DNA of 52,402 nucleotides from positions 1-52,402 of IMG/VR virus record IMGVR_UViG_3300034106_003179. One strand, given 5' to 3'. The position numbers and the translations under genes were made by a program. The stretch's first letter is position 1, and every line of letters begins with the position of its first letter. The notes below the pieces were generated by a model that worked only from the letters and a program-made list of their open reading frames with translations, did not search any database and was not told where the DNA came from. The DNA is from a virus. Of the stretch, positions 6,012-14,302 are shown piece after piece.

Positions 6012-6829
6012 TAGATCGCCGCTCCGAGGCTGTTGATTAGGGCGGTGACGCGGGCGCCGAGCAGGGCGAGGTTTAGGGACTCGCCGATGCTGTAGTAGGC
6101 GATGCGATGATTTGAAAAATCTGCTCCCGGTCGCCGAAAGACATTGAGATTCTCATTTGATGGCGTTTCACTCGGCCCTGAAGAGGATGTGGTGGAGACT
6201 GAATTTGTCCGGACAGTAACGCTGCTGCTGTCTGCTCGCGCAGCACCAACGAATGATGGGGCAACTGGCGCTGACGCAGTAAAAAATGAATTTCTGTTGA
6301 TTGTCATTTGTCCACTCGTCAAAACCATCGACCGCCCAGTTGCATTACCTACTGCTAGGAGCGAGTTTCCAAAGCCAGCTCCGATAGTCGATACAAACGC
6401 ACTCAAATGCTTACTATTTTGCGGATCAGCATTATTGTTTCGATTGGTGCTTAAATACTTCGTAGTCCCATTTCCTGCTAGCCCCGTCCTCCGGTTGTAG
6501 TCGCCCGAGACAAAGTTGAAATTCGTCGGTGCAGGCCCAACAAGTGGCACCAGCGCGCCCTCCAACGTACGAGCGCCCGCCAAGACGCACGACGCTTTAA
6601 TGGCATTCCAGATGCCGTCGTTTTTGCACCCGATGACAAACAGGTTGATCGCCGCCGCGACTCCAGCCTCTAGTGATTGACCGTCAGCGATTTCGACAGC
6701 CGCAAGGTACGCTGCGGCAGACGGGTCTAGCGCCGTGCCACGCGGCAGCGTGACCGGCGCTGGCCTGCCGAGCAGCGGCCTCGGCAGCGGCGGCGGAGTG
6801 TAGCCGCTGTTCAGTATGCCGTCGTTCAC
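6011..6829 (-). CDS. Putative tail/adhesin protein
   Basis: 272 residues starting at GTG 6829, which overlaps the preceding stop (GTGA). It opens with a proline-rich linker, then a helical AAAYLAAVEIADG segment, then a conserved-looking core SGDYNRRTGLAGNGTTKYL followed by NRNNNADPQNSKH. The core resembles beta-sandwich modules of phage tail proteins. Its cluster position supports a virion role; no catalytic motif is visible. Confidence 0.55.
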   Translation of the reverse strand: MNDGILNSGYTPPPLPRPLLGRPAPVTLPRGTALDPSAAAYLAAVEIADGQSLEAGVAAAINLFVIGCKNDGIWNAIKASCVLAGARTLEGALVPLVGPAPTNFNFVSGDYNRRTGLAGNGTTKYLSTNRNNNADPQNSKHLSAFVSTIGAGFGNSLLAVGNATGRSMVLTSGQMTINRNSFFTASAPVAPSFVGAARADSSSVTVRTNSVSTTSSSGPSETPSNENLNVFRRPGADFSNHRIAYYSIGESLNLALLGARVTALINSLGAAI

Positions 6830-7209
6830 AGGTCGGCTCCGAATGCGATAACGTCCATGCTCTCGGCGTTGTGCGTCGATACAACGATCGACCACGAAGC
6901 AGACGGCAGGATGAGATTGTTGTAGGCCGTGCTGACGCGAGTTGCCTTCACGCTCGCGGAAACGGTTGCGGCGGCAATGCTGATTTCATCGACGAACCGA
7001 TAGGTCGTTCCGTCGAACAAAAACACGCGCACCATGCCTAGGGTCGTTGTCACGCGGGCCTGCACGACGATCTCTGCGATCCGCGTTCCGGTCGCGGCTC
7101 CAGTGATGAGCGTGGCAACGGTTCCGGTGCCGTCGCGGTTAGTGTTCGCGGTGGCGACGTTGACGGCCCCGATTCGTGGCGTGACGGCAAACTGTGGTTC
7201 AAGGGCCAT
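6826..7209 (-). CDS. Putative virion beta-domain protein
   Basis: 127 residues from ATG 7209, chosen because TAGGAG lies 7 nt upstream. Alternating hydrophobic strands (RIAEIVVQARVTTTLGMVRVFLFDG, SWSIVVSTHNAESMDVIAFG) suggest a compact beta sandwich. It lies between two adhesin genes, so a baseplate or fibre role is inferred. Confidence 0.55.
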   Translation of the reverse strand: MALEPQFAVTPRIGAVNVATANTNRDGTGTVATLITGAATGTRIAEIVVQARVTTTLGMVRVFLFDGTTYRFVDEISIAAATVSASVKATRVSTAYNNLILPSASWSIVVSTHNAESMDVIAFGADL

Positions 7210-7219
7210 GGGCAAACTC

Positions 7220-8821
7220 CTAGCGGAAAGTGGACGACAGATACAAATTCATTGAGGCTCTCGCTCGCGTGGTCAGGCGGGCGTTGGCAATGGTGCCGCT
7301 GGTGATTTTCGCCGCCGCGATGCTCGTCACCTTGGCGTCGGTCACGGCACCATCAGCGAGGTCTGCGGTCACGACCGCACCCGCGTTGATCGTCCACGTT
7401 GCACCGCCGCCGGAGACAGTGATGTCGCCCTTGCTGCCGTCCGTCACGCCAGCACCGCCACCGCTCACGCTGATGGAGGTCGGGCCGATCTCGGCGTACT
7501 GTGAACCAACCCAGCGGTAGGCCCGCCCCGCGTCAGTCGCGATATAGAGCAACGAGGCATTGCCCGTGGCGGGGAAGTTCGCGGTCGTGACGTATTCGAC
7601 CACCTCTTCTGGCGAGGCGGCGGCGACGGCCGCAGCGAAGTCTGTCACCTGACTTGCGCTATGCGTATGAGAGACGCCTGCGGCATCCGTGATCCCATAC
7701 CCCGCTAGGGTGGTCGGCGTCGATGTGATCGTTGACCACGACTGCGTGTGGCTGGCCGCCGCAACGTCCGTGCCGATCACAAGGCCGAGATTCGTGCGGG
7801 CTGCCGAGGCCGTCGTCGCGCCGGTGCCGCCGTAGGCAACGCCGATGGCGCTGGCGAGCCATGTGCCGGTGGTAATTGTGCCATTAGGAGCGAGGACAAA
7901 ATTTGTTTGAGTAAGACCGCCAACAATTGATTGGTGCAAGATGCCTGAAGAATTCAGGACTAGCCCGTGATGGACGCCGAACCCTCCAGCCGAGTTTATA
8001 GCAAGCAGATTGCCGCTGACCGTGCCGGTGAACGTCGGGCTGGCGAGCGGGGCTTTCGCGGCGAGGCTGTTCGTCACGGTGGTCGAGAACGAGGCATCAT
8101 TGCCCAGTGCCGCCGCGAGCTCGTTCAGCGTGTCCAACGCAGCCGGGGCCGCGTTCACGACGTTCGCCACGGCGGTCGTGATGTCGCTGGTGCGGGCGAT
8201 GCTTGAGGAGAGCCGGGCATCGGGGAGCGTGCCGCTGGTGAGCAGGCTGGCGTTCGTTGTGGGCGGTGCAGCGGCGACGACGGCCGAGGTGAAGTCGGAG
8301 ATTTGTGCCGCTGTGTGCTGATGCGTGAGCGGTTGGCGAGCGTCACTGAGCCTCGCGTCGGTCGTGAGGACAACCGAGCCGGGCAGGCGTGCCGCGTCCA
8401 ACGTGCCAGAGGTCAAGAGGCTGGCATTGGTCGTCGCCGTGGCATTGCTGCCTGCTGGGCCTGTGGCACCCGTGGCCCCCGCCGGTCCCGCCGGTCCCGC
8501 CGGTCCCGCCGGTCCCGCCGGGCCTTGGATTCCCTGAATTCCTTGAATTCCCTGCGCTCCCGTGGCCCCGGCTTGACCTTGCGCGCCAGCGGCCCCGGCT
8601 GGGATTGTGAAGTTCAGCACCGCCGCACTCGAAGTGCCAGCGTTCACGACGCTCGCCGACGATCCCGGCGCACCCGTGGTCACGGTGCCAACCGTCACCG
8701 ATGCCGCCGCGCCTGCCGTACCCGTGGGGCCGACGCCGCCGGACACCGAAACGTCAATCTGCGTTTCGCCGACCGAGGCCGTGATCTGCTGCCCGCCGGA
8801 TACGTTCGCGTTGATCGGCAC
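7220..8821 (-). CDS. Large tail fibre with collagen-like segment
   Basis: 533 residues from GTG 8821, overlapping the preceding stop by one base (TAGTG). Residues about 75-130 are Gly-X-Y triplets (GIQGIQGIQ, then GPAGPAGPAGPAG), expected to trimerise. The rest is repetitive fibre shaft (LLTSGTLDAARLP, SHTHSASQVTDF, GGTGATTASAARTNLGL), including the GGTGATT(A)xxAR module of T4- and Mu-type fibres. It probably forms the main tail-fibre shaft. Confidence 0.8.
   Translation of the reverse strand: MPINANVSGGQQITASVGETQIDVSVSGGVGPTGTAGAAASVTVGTVTTGAPGSSASVVNAGTSSAAVLNFTIPAGAAGAQGQAGATGAQGIQGIQGIQGPAGPAGPAGPAGPAGATGATGPAGSNATATTNASLLTSGTLDAARLPGSVVLTTDARLSDARQPLTHQHTAAQISDFTSAVVAAAPPTTNASLLTSGTLPDARLSSSIARTSDITTAVANVVNAAPAALDTLNELAAALGNDASFSTTVTNSLAAKAPLASPTFTGTVSGNLLAINSAGGFGVHHGLVLNSSGILHQSIVGGLTQTNFVLAPNGTITTGTWLASAIGVAYGGTGATTASAARTNLGLVIGTDVAAASHTQSWSTITSTPTTLAGYGITDAAGVSHTHSASQVTDFAAAVAAASPEEVVEYVTTANFPATGNASLLYIATDAGRAYRWVGSQYAEIGPTSISVSGGGAGVTDGSKGDITVSGGGATWTINAGAVVTADLADGAVTDAKVTSIAAAKITSGTIANARLTTRARASMNLYLSSTFR
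8481..8560. repeat. 9-bp tandem repeats encoding Gly-X-Y
   Basis: GCCGGTCCC is repeated four times from 8481 (encoding GPA), followed by repeats of an AATTCCCTG-like unit (encoding GIQ). Such arrays can change length by slippage, altering the fibre shaft. Confidence 0.75.
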
Positions 8822-9138
8822 TAGATGACCTCCACGAATCCAGTGAGCGCGGTACGGGTCGCGTTGTTCTCCACCCACTTCATTTGCCACCCGTAGGTGC
8901 CACGGGCCAGGGCGGCCGTCTGCGTGTCGGTCAGCGAGACGTTGAACTGCCCCGCCGCAGCGTTGGCAGCCGCGACCGTGAACGCCTGCACTTCGGCACC
9001 GCTGACGAGGCTCGTCATCGCCGCCGTGACGGTGTACCCCGTCATCGTGAGCGGGTTGAAGTCAATGAGCACGCTGAAGTCGTCGGCTCTCTTGAGCGAC
9101 AGACTGAGCGTCCCCGGTGTCTGGTCGTATGAGGCCAT
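8821..9138 (-). CDS. Putative baseplate/fibre-attachment protein
   Basis: 105 residues: MASYDQTPGTLSLSLKRADD, then VLIDFNPLTMTGYTVTAAM, and RGTYGWQMKWVENNATRT near the end. This pattern (a small beta-sandwich with 'TGxTVxA' and 'GxYxWxM') resembles N-terminal BppU-like domains of baseplate proteins. It is directly upstream of the collagen-like fibre and probably helps anchor it. Confidence 0.55.
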   Translation of the reverse strand: MASYDQTPGTLSLSLKRADDFSVLIDFNPLTMTGYTVTAAMTSLVSGAEVQAFTVAAANAAAGQFNVSLTDTQTAALARGTYGWQMKWVENNATRTALTGFVEVI

Positions 9139-9145
9139 TCAGCAC

Positions 9146-9469
9146 CTAGTTTTGCGGGGGTGTCTCGACGGCCCGCGCCGTCACCGTCTTTACACGATCC
9201 GTCAACTCTCGCTGACCGTGGGCCAGTTCTTCCAGCGTCGCGGCCTGTTGGGTCTGCACCGTCGAAATCTCCTTGAGCGTCTCGCTCGTCTTCTCTAGGA
9301 ACTCGACGTGACTCTCGACCACCGGCTTTACGAGCGTCCCGTGCAGCGTGATCGCCGCCTCACGGCCCAGCCAGATGAGGACGGCTAGTAACACGACCGG
9401 CACGCCGAACCGCTCGGCAATCCGCAAGAGGGAATCCAGCACGCCTTGCTTCAGTTCTTCTCCGGTCAC
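9146..9469 (-). CDS. Membrane protein with coiled coil
   Basis: 107 residues from GTG 9469 (GTGA overlap). One transmembrane segment (FGVPVVLLAVLIWLG, residues about 22-37) is followed by a long coiled coil (EFLEKTSETLKEISTVQTQQ, then LEELAHGQRELTDRV). The topology suits a phage inner-membrane accessory protein, possibly part of the lysis set. No family assigned. Confidence 0.5.
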   Translation of the reverse strand: MTGEELKQGVLDSLLRIAERFGVPVVLLAVLIWLGREAAITLHGTLVKPVVESHVEFLEKTSETLKEISTVQTQQAATLEELAHGQRELTDRVKTVTARAVETPPQN

Positions 9470-9825
9470 GTCGTCAACTCCTTCTGCATTGCCACAAGCC
9501 AAACACGGTTGCTCGCTCGCTCGTTCCACCAATCCAGCATGATTTTGATGATGACCGACACCATCAGTTGCAGAATGAACGCCCAAAACATTCCGTATTC
9601 CTGCGGTTCCTTGCCGCTGAGAACTTGGTGCATCCGCTTCACTGATCGTTCAATGCTGCCGCACACAGCCCGCGTCGCGTCGTCGCTGACGGCGTAGTTC
9701 AGGTTCATCGGCTCCCACGACTCGATCGTGAGTTGCACAAGGTCGGCGAACACGCGGCGGCCGATGATGTGCTTGCCCAGCGGGGCGCGCCGCCACGCGT
9801 AGTCTTGGAGGTCAGCGAGCTTCAC
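9466..9825 (-). CDS. Hypothetical protein with C-terminal membrane segment
   Basis: 119 residues from GTG 9825, with GGGAGG 4 nt upstream. The N-terminal part (KLADLQDYAWRRAPLGKHIIG) is soluble, and residues about 78-97 (GMFWAFILQLMVSVIIKIML) form a transmembrane helix. It overlaps the lipoprotein-like gene upstream by 14 nt. A host-envelope or lysis role is a guess from context. Confidence 0.5.
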   Translation of the reverse strand: MKLADLQDYAWRRAPLGKHIIGRRVFADLVQLTIESWEPMNLNYAVSDDATRAVCGSIERSVKRMHQVLSGKEPQEYGMFWAFILQLMVSVIIKIMLDWWNERASNRVWLVAMQKELTT

Positions 9826-10111
9826 GGCACCTCCCGTCGGCACATGCCTTGCCGCTGCCTTTGCAGACGGGGCATTGCATCCGAATCGAATTGCCATCAC
9901 CGATGACTCCGGTTCCGGCGCAGTTGGTGCATTTGCCAGCCGGGGCAGGGGGCTTCGGCGGCGTCGGGGCAATCTCGCCTTGCAGTCGTACCGCCATCCT
10001 CGCCGTCTCACAGGCGAGGTCGGCCGTGATCGCCGCGTCATCGACGGTCGGCGCGCCGCAGCCCTTGGCGAACAACAGGAACGTCCCGGTGACAAGAGCA
10101 GCGGTTTTCAC
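9812..10111 (-). CDS. Small lipoprotein with CxxCxGxG motifs
   Basis: 99 residues from GTG 10111. A hydrophobic leader ends ...LLFAKGC, a plausible lipobox with the lipidated Cys at about residue 18. A proline-rich spacer (PTPPKPPAPAG) leads to two DnaJ-type zinc motifs (CTNCAGTG and CPVCKGSG). An exported, lipid-anchored zinc protein is unusual. The cytoplasmic alternative, in which the leader is not cleaved, cannot be excluded. Confidence 0.55.
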   Translation of the reverse strand: MKTAALVTGTFLLFAKGCGAPTVDDAAITADLACETARMAVRLQGEIAPTPPKPPAPAGKCTNCAGTGVIGDGNSIRMQCPVCKGSGKACADGRCREAR

Positions 10112-11028
10112 AACACGCCTCCGGTCCAGTTCTCAATGGTCGTCCGCTTGAAACCTGAGTAGCCCGCGTAGGTGTACGTGTCCTCGCCGCGGCACATACG
10201 GTCAATCACGTCCGCGTCGCACCAGAAAGAGCAGACGCGAACAGGCTCGGGGATGTTCGCCGGGTAGTGCTTGCCGACCGTGTTGCTCGCGCCCCAAGAG
10301 TTGTAGATGAGGATGCCGGGCCGCTTGCCCCACCGCACGCCACCGGCAAAAAGCGCGTGCGGCCACGTCCCGCCTGGGCGGCAGAACCCGTCCTCGTCGC
10401 GGCTCATGCTGAAGCCCTGCGTCGAGCAGATAACGCATCCGTAGCCATTGGAAACGGCGCGGGCCACGTCCATGAACGACGTGCAGAGTGTCGTCTCGCT
10501 CGCCCGCCGTTCCTGGGCGAACGGCTCCAGCGTGTCGGGCAGGCCGTTGCGGCCCCAATCGCGTTCACGCTGCGACGAGTGGGCATCGAACGTCACGCCG
10601 CCGTAATCGACGCCGTAGTGCAGGCAGCCGAAGTCCCGCACCGCCTTTGCGGCATGGAAGCCGGTGCTGCCGTCGCCGCCGGGGTTCGATGAACGCCCGC
10701 GAGCTTCGACTCGGCTCAGCCCGTAGAGGCTCGCTTCGATGGTGCGACCCGCCCACACCTCCGGCTCCTTGCGGTACACGATGTCGCAGGCCGCGAGCAC
10801 GTCCACGCACAGGCTCGCCGCCCAGCCGACGCACGAACCAACCGAGCCCTGCGAACCGCGTTGCCATGACGGCTGGCACTTGAGCAACGCCTCGTACAGA
10901 AACACGTCCGTCTGCTCGTCGGTGGCGAGGTCAGGCCCAGCCTGTGCCAGCGTCGGGCGTGCGAGCGTCGCGACGAACGCAGCGGCACCGGCGGGGTCGG
11001 GTTGGTATCCGAAAGCGTGAGCGGCCAA
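10108..11028 (-). CDS. Papain-like cysteine protease
   Basis: 306 residues. The triad pattern is clear: Q60-GSVGSC66-VGWA (oxyanion Gln and nucleophile Cys), H224 in WPHALFAGG, and N243 in LIYNSWG. This is the order of C1-type peptidases. The start is probably TTG 11028, with a G-rich ribosome site 6 nt upstream and 3 nt after the previous stop. There is no signal peptide. It could process virion proteins, attack host protein, or act in lysis; flanking membrane proteins make an envelope role reasonable. Confidence 0.7.
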   Translation of the reverse strand: MAAHAFGYQPDPAGAAAFVATLARPTLAQAGPDLATDEQTDVFLYEALLKCQPSWQRGSQGSVGSCVGWAASLCVDVLAACDIVYRKEPEVWAGRTIEASLYGLSRVEARGRSSNPGGDGSTGFHAAKAVRDFGCLHYGVDYGGVTFDAHSSQRERDWGRNGLPDTLEPFAQERRASETTLCTSFMDVARAVSNGYGCVICSTQGFSMSRDEDGFCRPGGTWPHALFAGGVRWGKRPGILIYNSWGASNTVGKHYPANIPEPVRVCSFWCDADVIDRMCRGEDTYTYAGYSGFKRTTIENWTGGVL

Positions 11029-11031
11029 GTG

Positions 11032-11511
11032 TCACCCCCCGTGGATGCCAGCCCAGGCGATTGCCTTGGCGGCATCGCTGTAGGCGCGGCGCATGTCGGG
11101 AGTCACCGGCAAAACTTCCTTGCCCACCACTTCGAGCAGCACGGCCTCGGTCGCCTCACGCAGCCCGGCGTACTTGCCCGGTTGGTTGCCCGCGAGCCGC
11201 CGCCACGCGATGTCGAGAGCGAGGACGGTGAACTGCCGCAACGAACGCGTGTCGCTGAACACAATCTCGGTCGTGACGGCATCCCCCGCGACGACGATGG
11301 CCGACTTCTCCCACGTCGAGGCCCACACGGCACGATCAACGGGCGACGCGGAACGCAGGGCGGCGGCGATCCCGGCAACCTTGGCTTTCATCTCGGGACT
11401 CGGATCGGTAACGGAAACGGCAACGCGCGGCAGGCTCGGCAACGACGGCAAGCCGAACGCGGCCACGTAGCCGAGTACGATCGCGACAACGATCCGAGTA
11501 CGAACGCTCAT
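11032..11511 (-). CDS. Membrane-anchored hypothetical protein
   Basis: 159 residues. One N-terminal membrane segment or signal anchor (IVVAIVLGYVAAFGLPSLPSL) is followed by a mostly helical soluble domain containing VWASTWEKSAIVVAGD and REATEAVLLEVVGKEVLP. ATG overlaps the previous stop (ATGA). No known family. Confidence 0.5.
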   Translation of the reverse strand: MSVRTRIVVAIVLGYVAAFGLPSLPSLPRVAVSVTDPSPEMKAKVAGIAAALRSASPVDRAVWASTWEKSAIVVAGDAVTTEIVFSDTRSLRQFTVLALDIAWRRLAGNQPGKYAGLREATEAVLLEVVGKEVLPVTPDMRRAYSDAAKAIAWAGIHGG

Positions 11512-11789
11512 TTCTTGGCCTTTGCCGTGTTGCCCAGCAGCACGTCGAGAAGTTGCTGGCAGAGGGAGACGCCCTCCATGCACTGGGCCGCCTTCAAGCG
11601 GGTGGCGAGGTCGAGGACGATGTGCAAGTCTTTGGCCGTCACGGTTGCGGCCTTTTCACCTGCGGCTTCCAGCGGGGTTTCTTTCCAACCGGCTTGGACT
11701 TTTGCAGCCACGGCGGCAATCGCGGGGCCAGCGAGGACACCCACTGCCGCCACCGCGGCGACGAGACGAATAATTCCATCGGTGTTCAC
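11508..11789 (-). CDS. Small membrane-anchored protein
   Basis: 93 residues from GTG 11789, with GGAGG 7 nt upstream and GTGA overlap. Residues about 6-30 (IIRLVAAVAAVGVLAGPAIAAVAA) form a membrane helix. The soluble tail holds LHIVLDLATRLKAAQCMEGVSLC. It is one of three consecutive small genes in this operon with no assigned role. Confidence 0.5.
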   Translation of the reverse strand: MNTDGIIRLVAAVAAVGVLAGPAIAAVAAKVQAGWKETPLEAAGEKAATVTAKDLHIVLDLATRLKAAQCMEGVSLCQQLLDVLLGNTAKAKK

Positions 11790-12094
11790 TTCGCTTCCTC
11801 CGCTTTGAGCAGGCACCAGCGAACCAACGCCTCGCCCTGCGGCGTCTTGAGAATGTCGGCGAGCAGCCGCACCAGTTGGTCGTCCACCTGTGCGTTCGTC
11901 TTGCTGGCGATCCACTCGGCGGCGTCGGCCACGACGAGTGACTTCTTGTAGGGATCGCTTGCGTTGGCGAACGCCTGCCCGTAGGCGAGCAGCGGTGCCC
12001 ACTGGGAGAGCAAGCGAATCTGCTCCCACACGTTCAGGGTGTTGCCGTACTTGGCGTATTCCTCGGCGGTCGCGGTGTAGTTCGGGTTTTGCAT
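11786..12094 (-). CDS. Hypothetical helical protein
   Basis: 102 residues, MQNPNYTATAEEYAKYGNTLNVWEQ opening, no signal or membrane segment. The helix-rich body contains YKKSLVVADAAEWIASKTN. It begins the membrane-protein operon after a 62-nt gap in which GAGAGGAG gives a good ribosome site. Function unknown. Confidence 0.5.
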   Translation of the reverse strand: MQNPNYTATAEEYAKYGNTLNVWEQIRLLSQWAPLLAYGQAFANASDPYKKSLVVADAAEWIASKTNAQVDDQLVRLLADILKTPQGEALVRWCLLKAEEAK

Positions 12095-12156
12095 TGCGTT
12101 TGTCTCCTCTCCCTACACCGTATGGGGAAGCAGGCCGTCACTTGCAGATTCGGGTC

Positions 12157-12525
12157 TTACCACTGGCACTCCCGGTTGAGGCTGTCGAGGAAGTCCCGCG
12201 TCTCGGGCGGCGTCTCTATCGGGCTAAGTTCCATCGCCTGCGGCTTCGAGACGAGCCGCAGGCGGCGGGTGTTCTCGTCCCAACGCGACTGAATTTCGAG
12301 GCACGCCGCCTTGATTTCATCCTCTGTCGGGTCGCGGGTGTCGCCCTGCTCTGGCCGAAAACGCAGCCGACGGTCGTTTCGCAGCGGCAGGTTCCAGAGC
12401 GTGCGGAGCCGCAGCACTTGGTCTTTGGTGATTGTCCACCGCTCGCACAACGCCGAGATGGGCATGTGCGTTTCCCAATCACCACGAAAGGCCGTGATGC
12501 TAATGGTCGCCGTCACGCCCGCCAT
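12157..12525 (-). CDS. HTH-type DNA-binding protein
   Basis: 122 residues. MPISALCERWTITKDQVLRL is a helix-turn-helix-like segment in which an alternative ATG (12465) could start. The 12525 start is preferred because GGAG lies 7 nt upstream. The C-terminus, WDENTRRLRLVSKPQAMEL, is charged. It overlaps the glycosyltransferase by 26 nt. A local regulator is plausible but unproven. Confidence 0.5.
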   Translation of the reverse strand: MAGVTATISITAFRGDWETHMPISALCERWTITKDQVLRLRTLWNLPLRNDRRLRFRPEQGDTRDPTEDEIKAACLEIQSRWDENTRRLRLVSKPQAMELSPIETPPETRDFLDSLNRECQW

Positions 12526-13399
12526 CGGTCGGCTCCATCCAGTGCATGACCGTTCTCATCGACGGGTCGAGATACAACTTTTGCCCCGTCCGCTCCGTGA
12601 TGCTGCGATGGAAGGCGACGTGCTCGCAGTCCGTCTCGCCGTCGTAGCGGCCGCAGAGGTAGGCGGCCGAGGCATACACCGCCATGCCTCCGAACGCCGA
12701 GCAGACGGCAAACGGCTGCGAACCCACGGGCGGGAGGTGCTGGTGCTTCCAGCCGCCGACCCCGGCGGTGTAATCATCCCAGTACGAATTGAGCCGGTAC
12801 GCCCAGGCGTCGTAATGCACCCAGCCCGCGACGAGCTTCGGCTGCTTGTCCTCGCCCATCGCCATCGTCGGATGCTGGATCAGCGACACGCTTGCCATGC
12901 CGTAGGCATCGGGCGTGGCGTTCAGTTCTCCGATCCCGTGCATGACGCCCGCGTGACTCCACCCGCCCCACGCGTCCCAATCAATCACCACAACAAGATC
13001 GTAGTCGGCACAGGTGTCGGTCACCCACCGCTGGCAGGCGGTGCGGTACTCTGCGAGGGCAATCGTGCGGCGACCCGCAAACTCGGTCGTGAACTGCTCC
13101 CGGTCGAGCCGCTGGCTTGTGAACGTCGCCTGCCGGTGGGCGGCGCAGAAGTCGGCCAGCACTTGGTCGGTGTTGTCGGTGTTGTCGTTCGTCTCGATAT
13201 GCAGCCGCCACTCGCCGCACGTCTCGACAAGCTGCTCGAACCGCTCAAGGTTCGCCCTGAGGTGCGGCGCGCAGTTGCGGGCCAGCCCGACGAACGCCAC
13301 GCGCGAGTCGCGGAACCGTGCCTCGCCCTCGCGGACGCCGCGAAGGAAGTCCGCAGCAAACGGCTCAAGCGGGTAGACGAGGTGCTGCGGGACGTTCAC
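12500..13399 (-). CDS. Glycosyltransferase (GT-A type)
   Basis: 299 residues from GTG 13399 (GTGA overlap, AAGGAA 5 nt upstream). VAFVGLARNCAPHLRANLERF is a typical opening for family-2-like transferases. LVVVIDWDAWGG carries the acidic DxD metal-binding motif, and the C-terminal part has FGGMAVYASAAYLCGRYDG followed by DCEHVAFHRSI. It pairs with the adjacent methyltransferase. Together they may modify host surface glycans or phage proteins. Confidence 0.75.
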   Translation of the reverse strand: MNVPQHLVYPLEPFAADFLRGVREGEARFRDSRVAFVGLARNCAPHLRANLERFEQLVETCGEWRLHIETNDNTDNTDQVLADFCAAHRQATFTSQRLDREQFTTEFAGRRTIALAEYRTACQRWVTDTCADYDLVVVIDWDAWGGWSHAGVMHGIGELNATPDAYGMASVSLIQHPTMAMGEDKQPKLVAGWVHYDAWAYRLNSYWDDYTAGVGGWKHQHLPPVGSQPFAVCSAFGGMAVYASAAYLCGRYDGETDCEHVAFHRSITERTGQKLYLDPSMRTVMHWMEPTDGGRDGDH

Positions 13400-13854
13400 G
13401 CAGGTTCCTTTCGCAAGTGGAACTCAATGTTTCCGTGCTGGTCATGGGCCGCACGCTCGACCGCCCACCACCGGGCCGAGACCGCGAAGTAATAGCAGCC
13501 GTACTTCTGATGCAGCTCCCTGCGGCGGTCCCAATAGTCGAACGTGCGGGGCGTGAAGAACCGCCGGTGCGTCGGATCGGTGAAAGCATTCTCATGCCGG
13601 TAGTCGGGCACCCGCAGGCTCAGGCTGCCGCCGGGGGCCAAGATTCGCCACGCTTCGTCGAGCCATTGCGGCACCTCGGCACGCAGATGCTCCACTACGT
13701 CGTTCGCCACGATCACGTCGAACTCGCCATCGACCCACGGCCACGGCAGTCGGTCGAGGTCGTGGGCCACGTCCACGTGCGGGCCGTGCGCCACGATGTC
13801 GTGGTTCACGGCACCGTCGAGACGTGTGAGGCCGCAGCCAAGGTGCAGAATCAT
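13396..13854 (-). CDS. SAM-dependent methyltransferase
   Basis: 152 residues. Motif I is LHLGCGLTRLDG (residues 3-14). DVIVANDVVEHL gives the post-III acidic strand, and WRILAPGGSLSLRVPDY is the classic class I 'LkPGG' block. The size and lack of a DNA-recognition domain fit a Methyltransf_11-type small-molecule or sugar methyltransferase rather than a DNA methylase. It is translated in overlap with the glycosyltransferase downstream and the small membrane protein upstream. Confidence 0.8.
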   Translation of the reverse strand: MILHLGCGLTRLDGAVNHDIVAHGPHVDVAHDLDRLPWPWVDGEFDVIVANDVVEHLRAEVPQWLDEAWRILAPGGSLSLRVPDYRHENAFTDPTHRRFFTPRTFDYWDRRRELHQKYGCYYFAVSARWWAVERAAHDQHGNIEFHLRKEPA

Positions 13855-14000
13855 TTGCCACTCGCTGCGAGGTAGAGGCCGACGTTGGCAAACGCGTACC
13901 CCAAATAGGCCAGGCCTAGCCCTGCTTTTCCGTGCAGGGCTAGGTCGGCCGCGACGATCAAGTAGATGCCGCCCGTGAGGGCGATGAGCCACGGTGCCAT
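13851..14000 (-). CDS. 49-residue two-helix membrane protein
   Basis: MAPWLIALTGGIYLIVAADL and GLGLAYLGYAFANVGLYLA give two membrane helices with a short charged turn (HGK). Small proteins with LGYAFANVGL recur in phages and have been guessed to be holin-like, but nothing here proves it. Stop and next start overlap (ATGA). The ribosome site is weak. Confidence 0.6.
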   Translation of the reverse strand: MAPWLIALTGGIYLIVAADLALHGKAGLGLAYLGYAFANVGLYLAASGK

Positions 14001-14002
14001 GA

Positions 14003-14296
14003 CTACCGGTACCGGATGACGGCGAAATACATACGACGCGATGGCGAGTAGGCGATGCCTTCCTCGACGATCTGCTTGCGCCCGAAGAAGCAGCAGTTCC
14101 TTCTGGCGGCCTCGGGCGTGCTGCCCATGCCAATGCCTTCGGTCTGGCTGCACTGGCTGTGCACCAGCGAGCCGCGACGGGCGATGATGACGGCGTGATC
14201 CTGTGCCGAAATCACGGCGGGGCCACGCACGGCAACGGTCTGGCCGTGAACGAACGAAGCGGTGAGAGCGAGAAAGACGACAAACGCAAAACGCAT
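14003..14296 (-). CDS. Secreted hypothetical protein
   Basis: 97 residues with a clean signal peptide (MRFAFVVFLALTASFVHG, residues 1-18). The mature part has SLVHSQCSQTEGIGMG, then STPEAARRNCCFFGRK and IVEEGIAYSPSRRMYFAV. Three cysteines suggest a disulfide. Its ribosome-binding site is inside a perfect 13-bp hairpin (14303-14335), so translation may be controlled. Function unknown. Confidence 0.6.
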   Translation of the reverse strand: MRFAFVVFLALTASFVHGQTVAVRGPAVISAQDHAVIIARRGSLVHSQCSQTEGIGMGSTPEAARRNCCFFGRKQIVEEGIAYSPSRRMYFAVIRYR

Positions 14297-14302
14297 AGCA
14301 CA

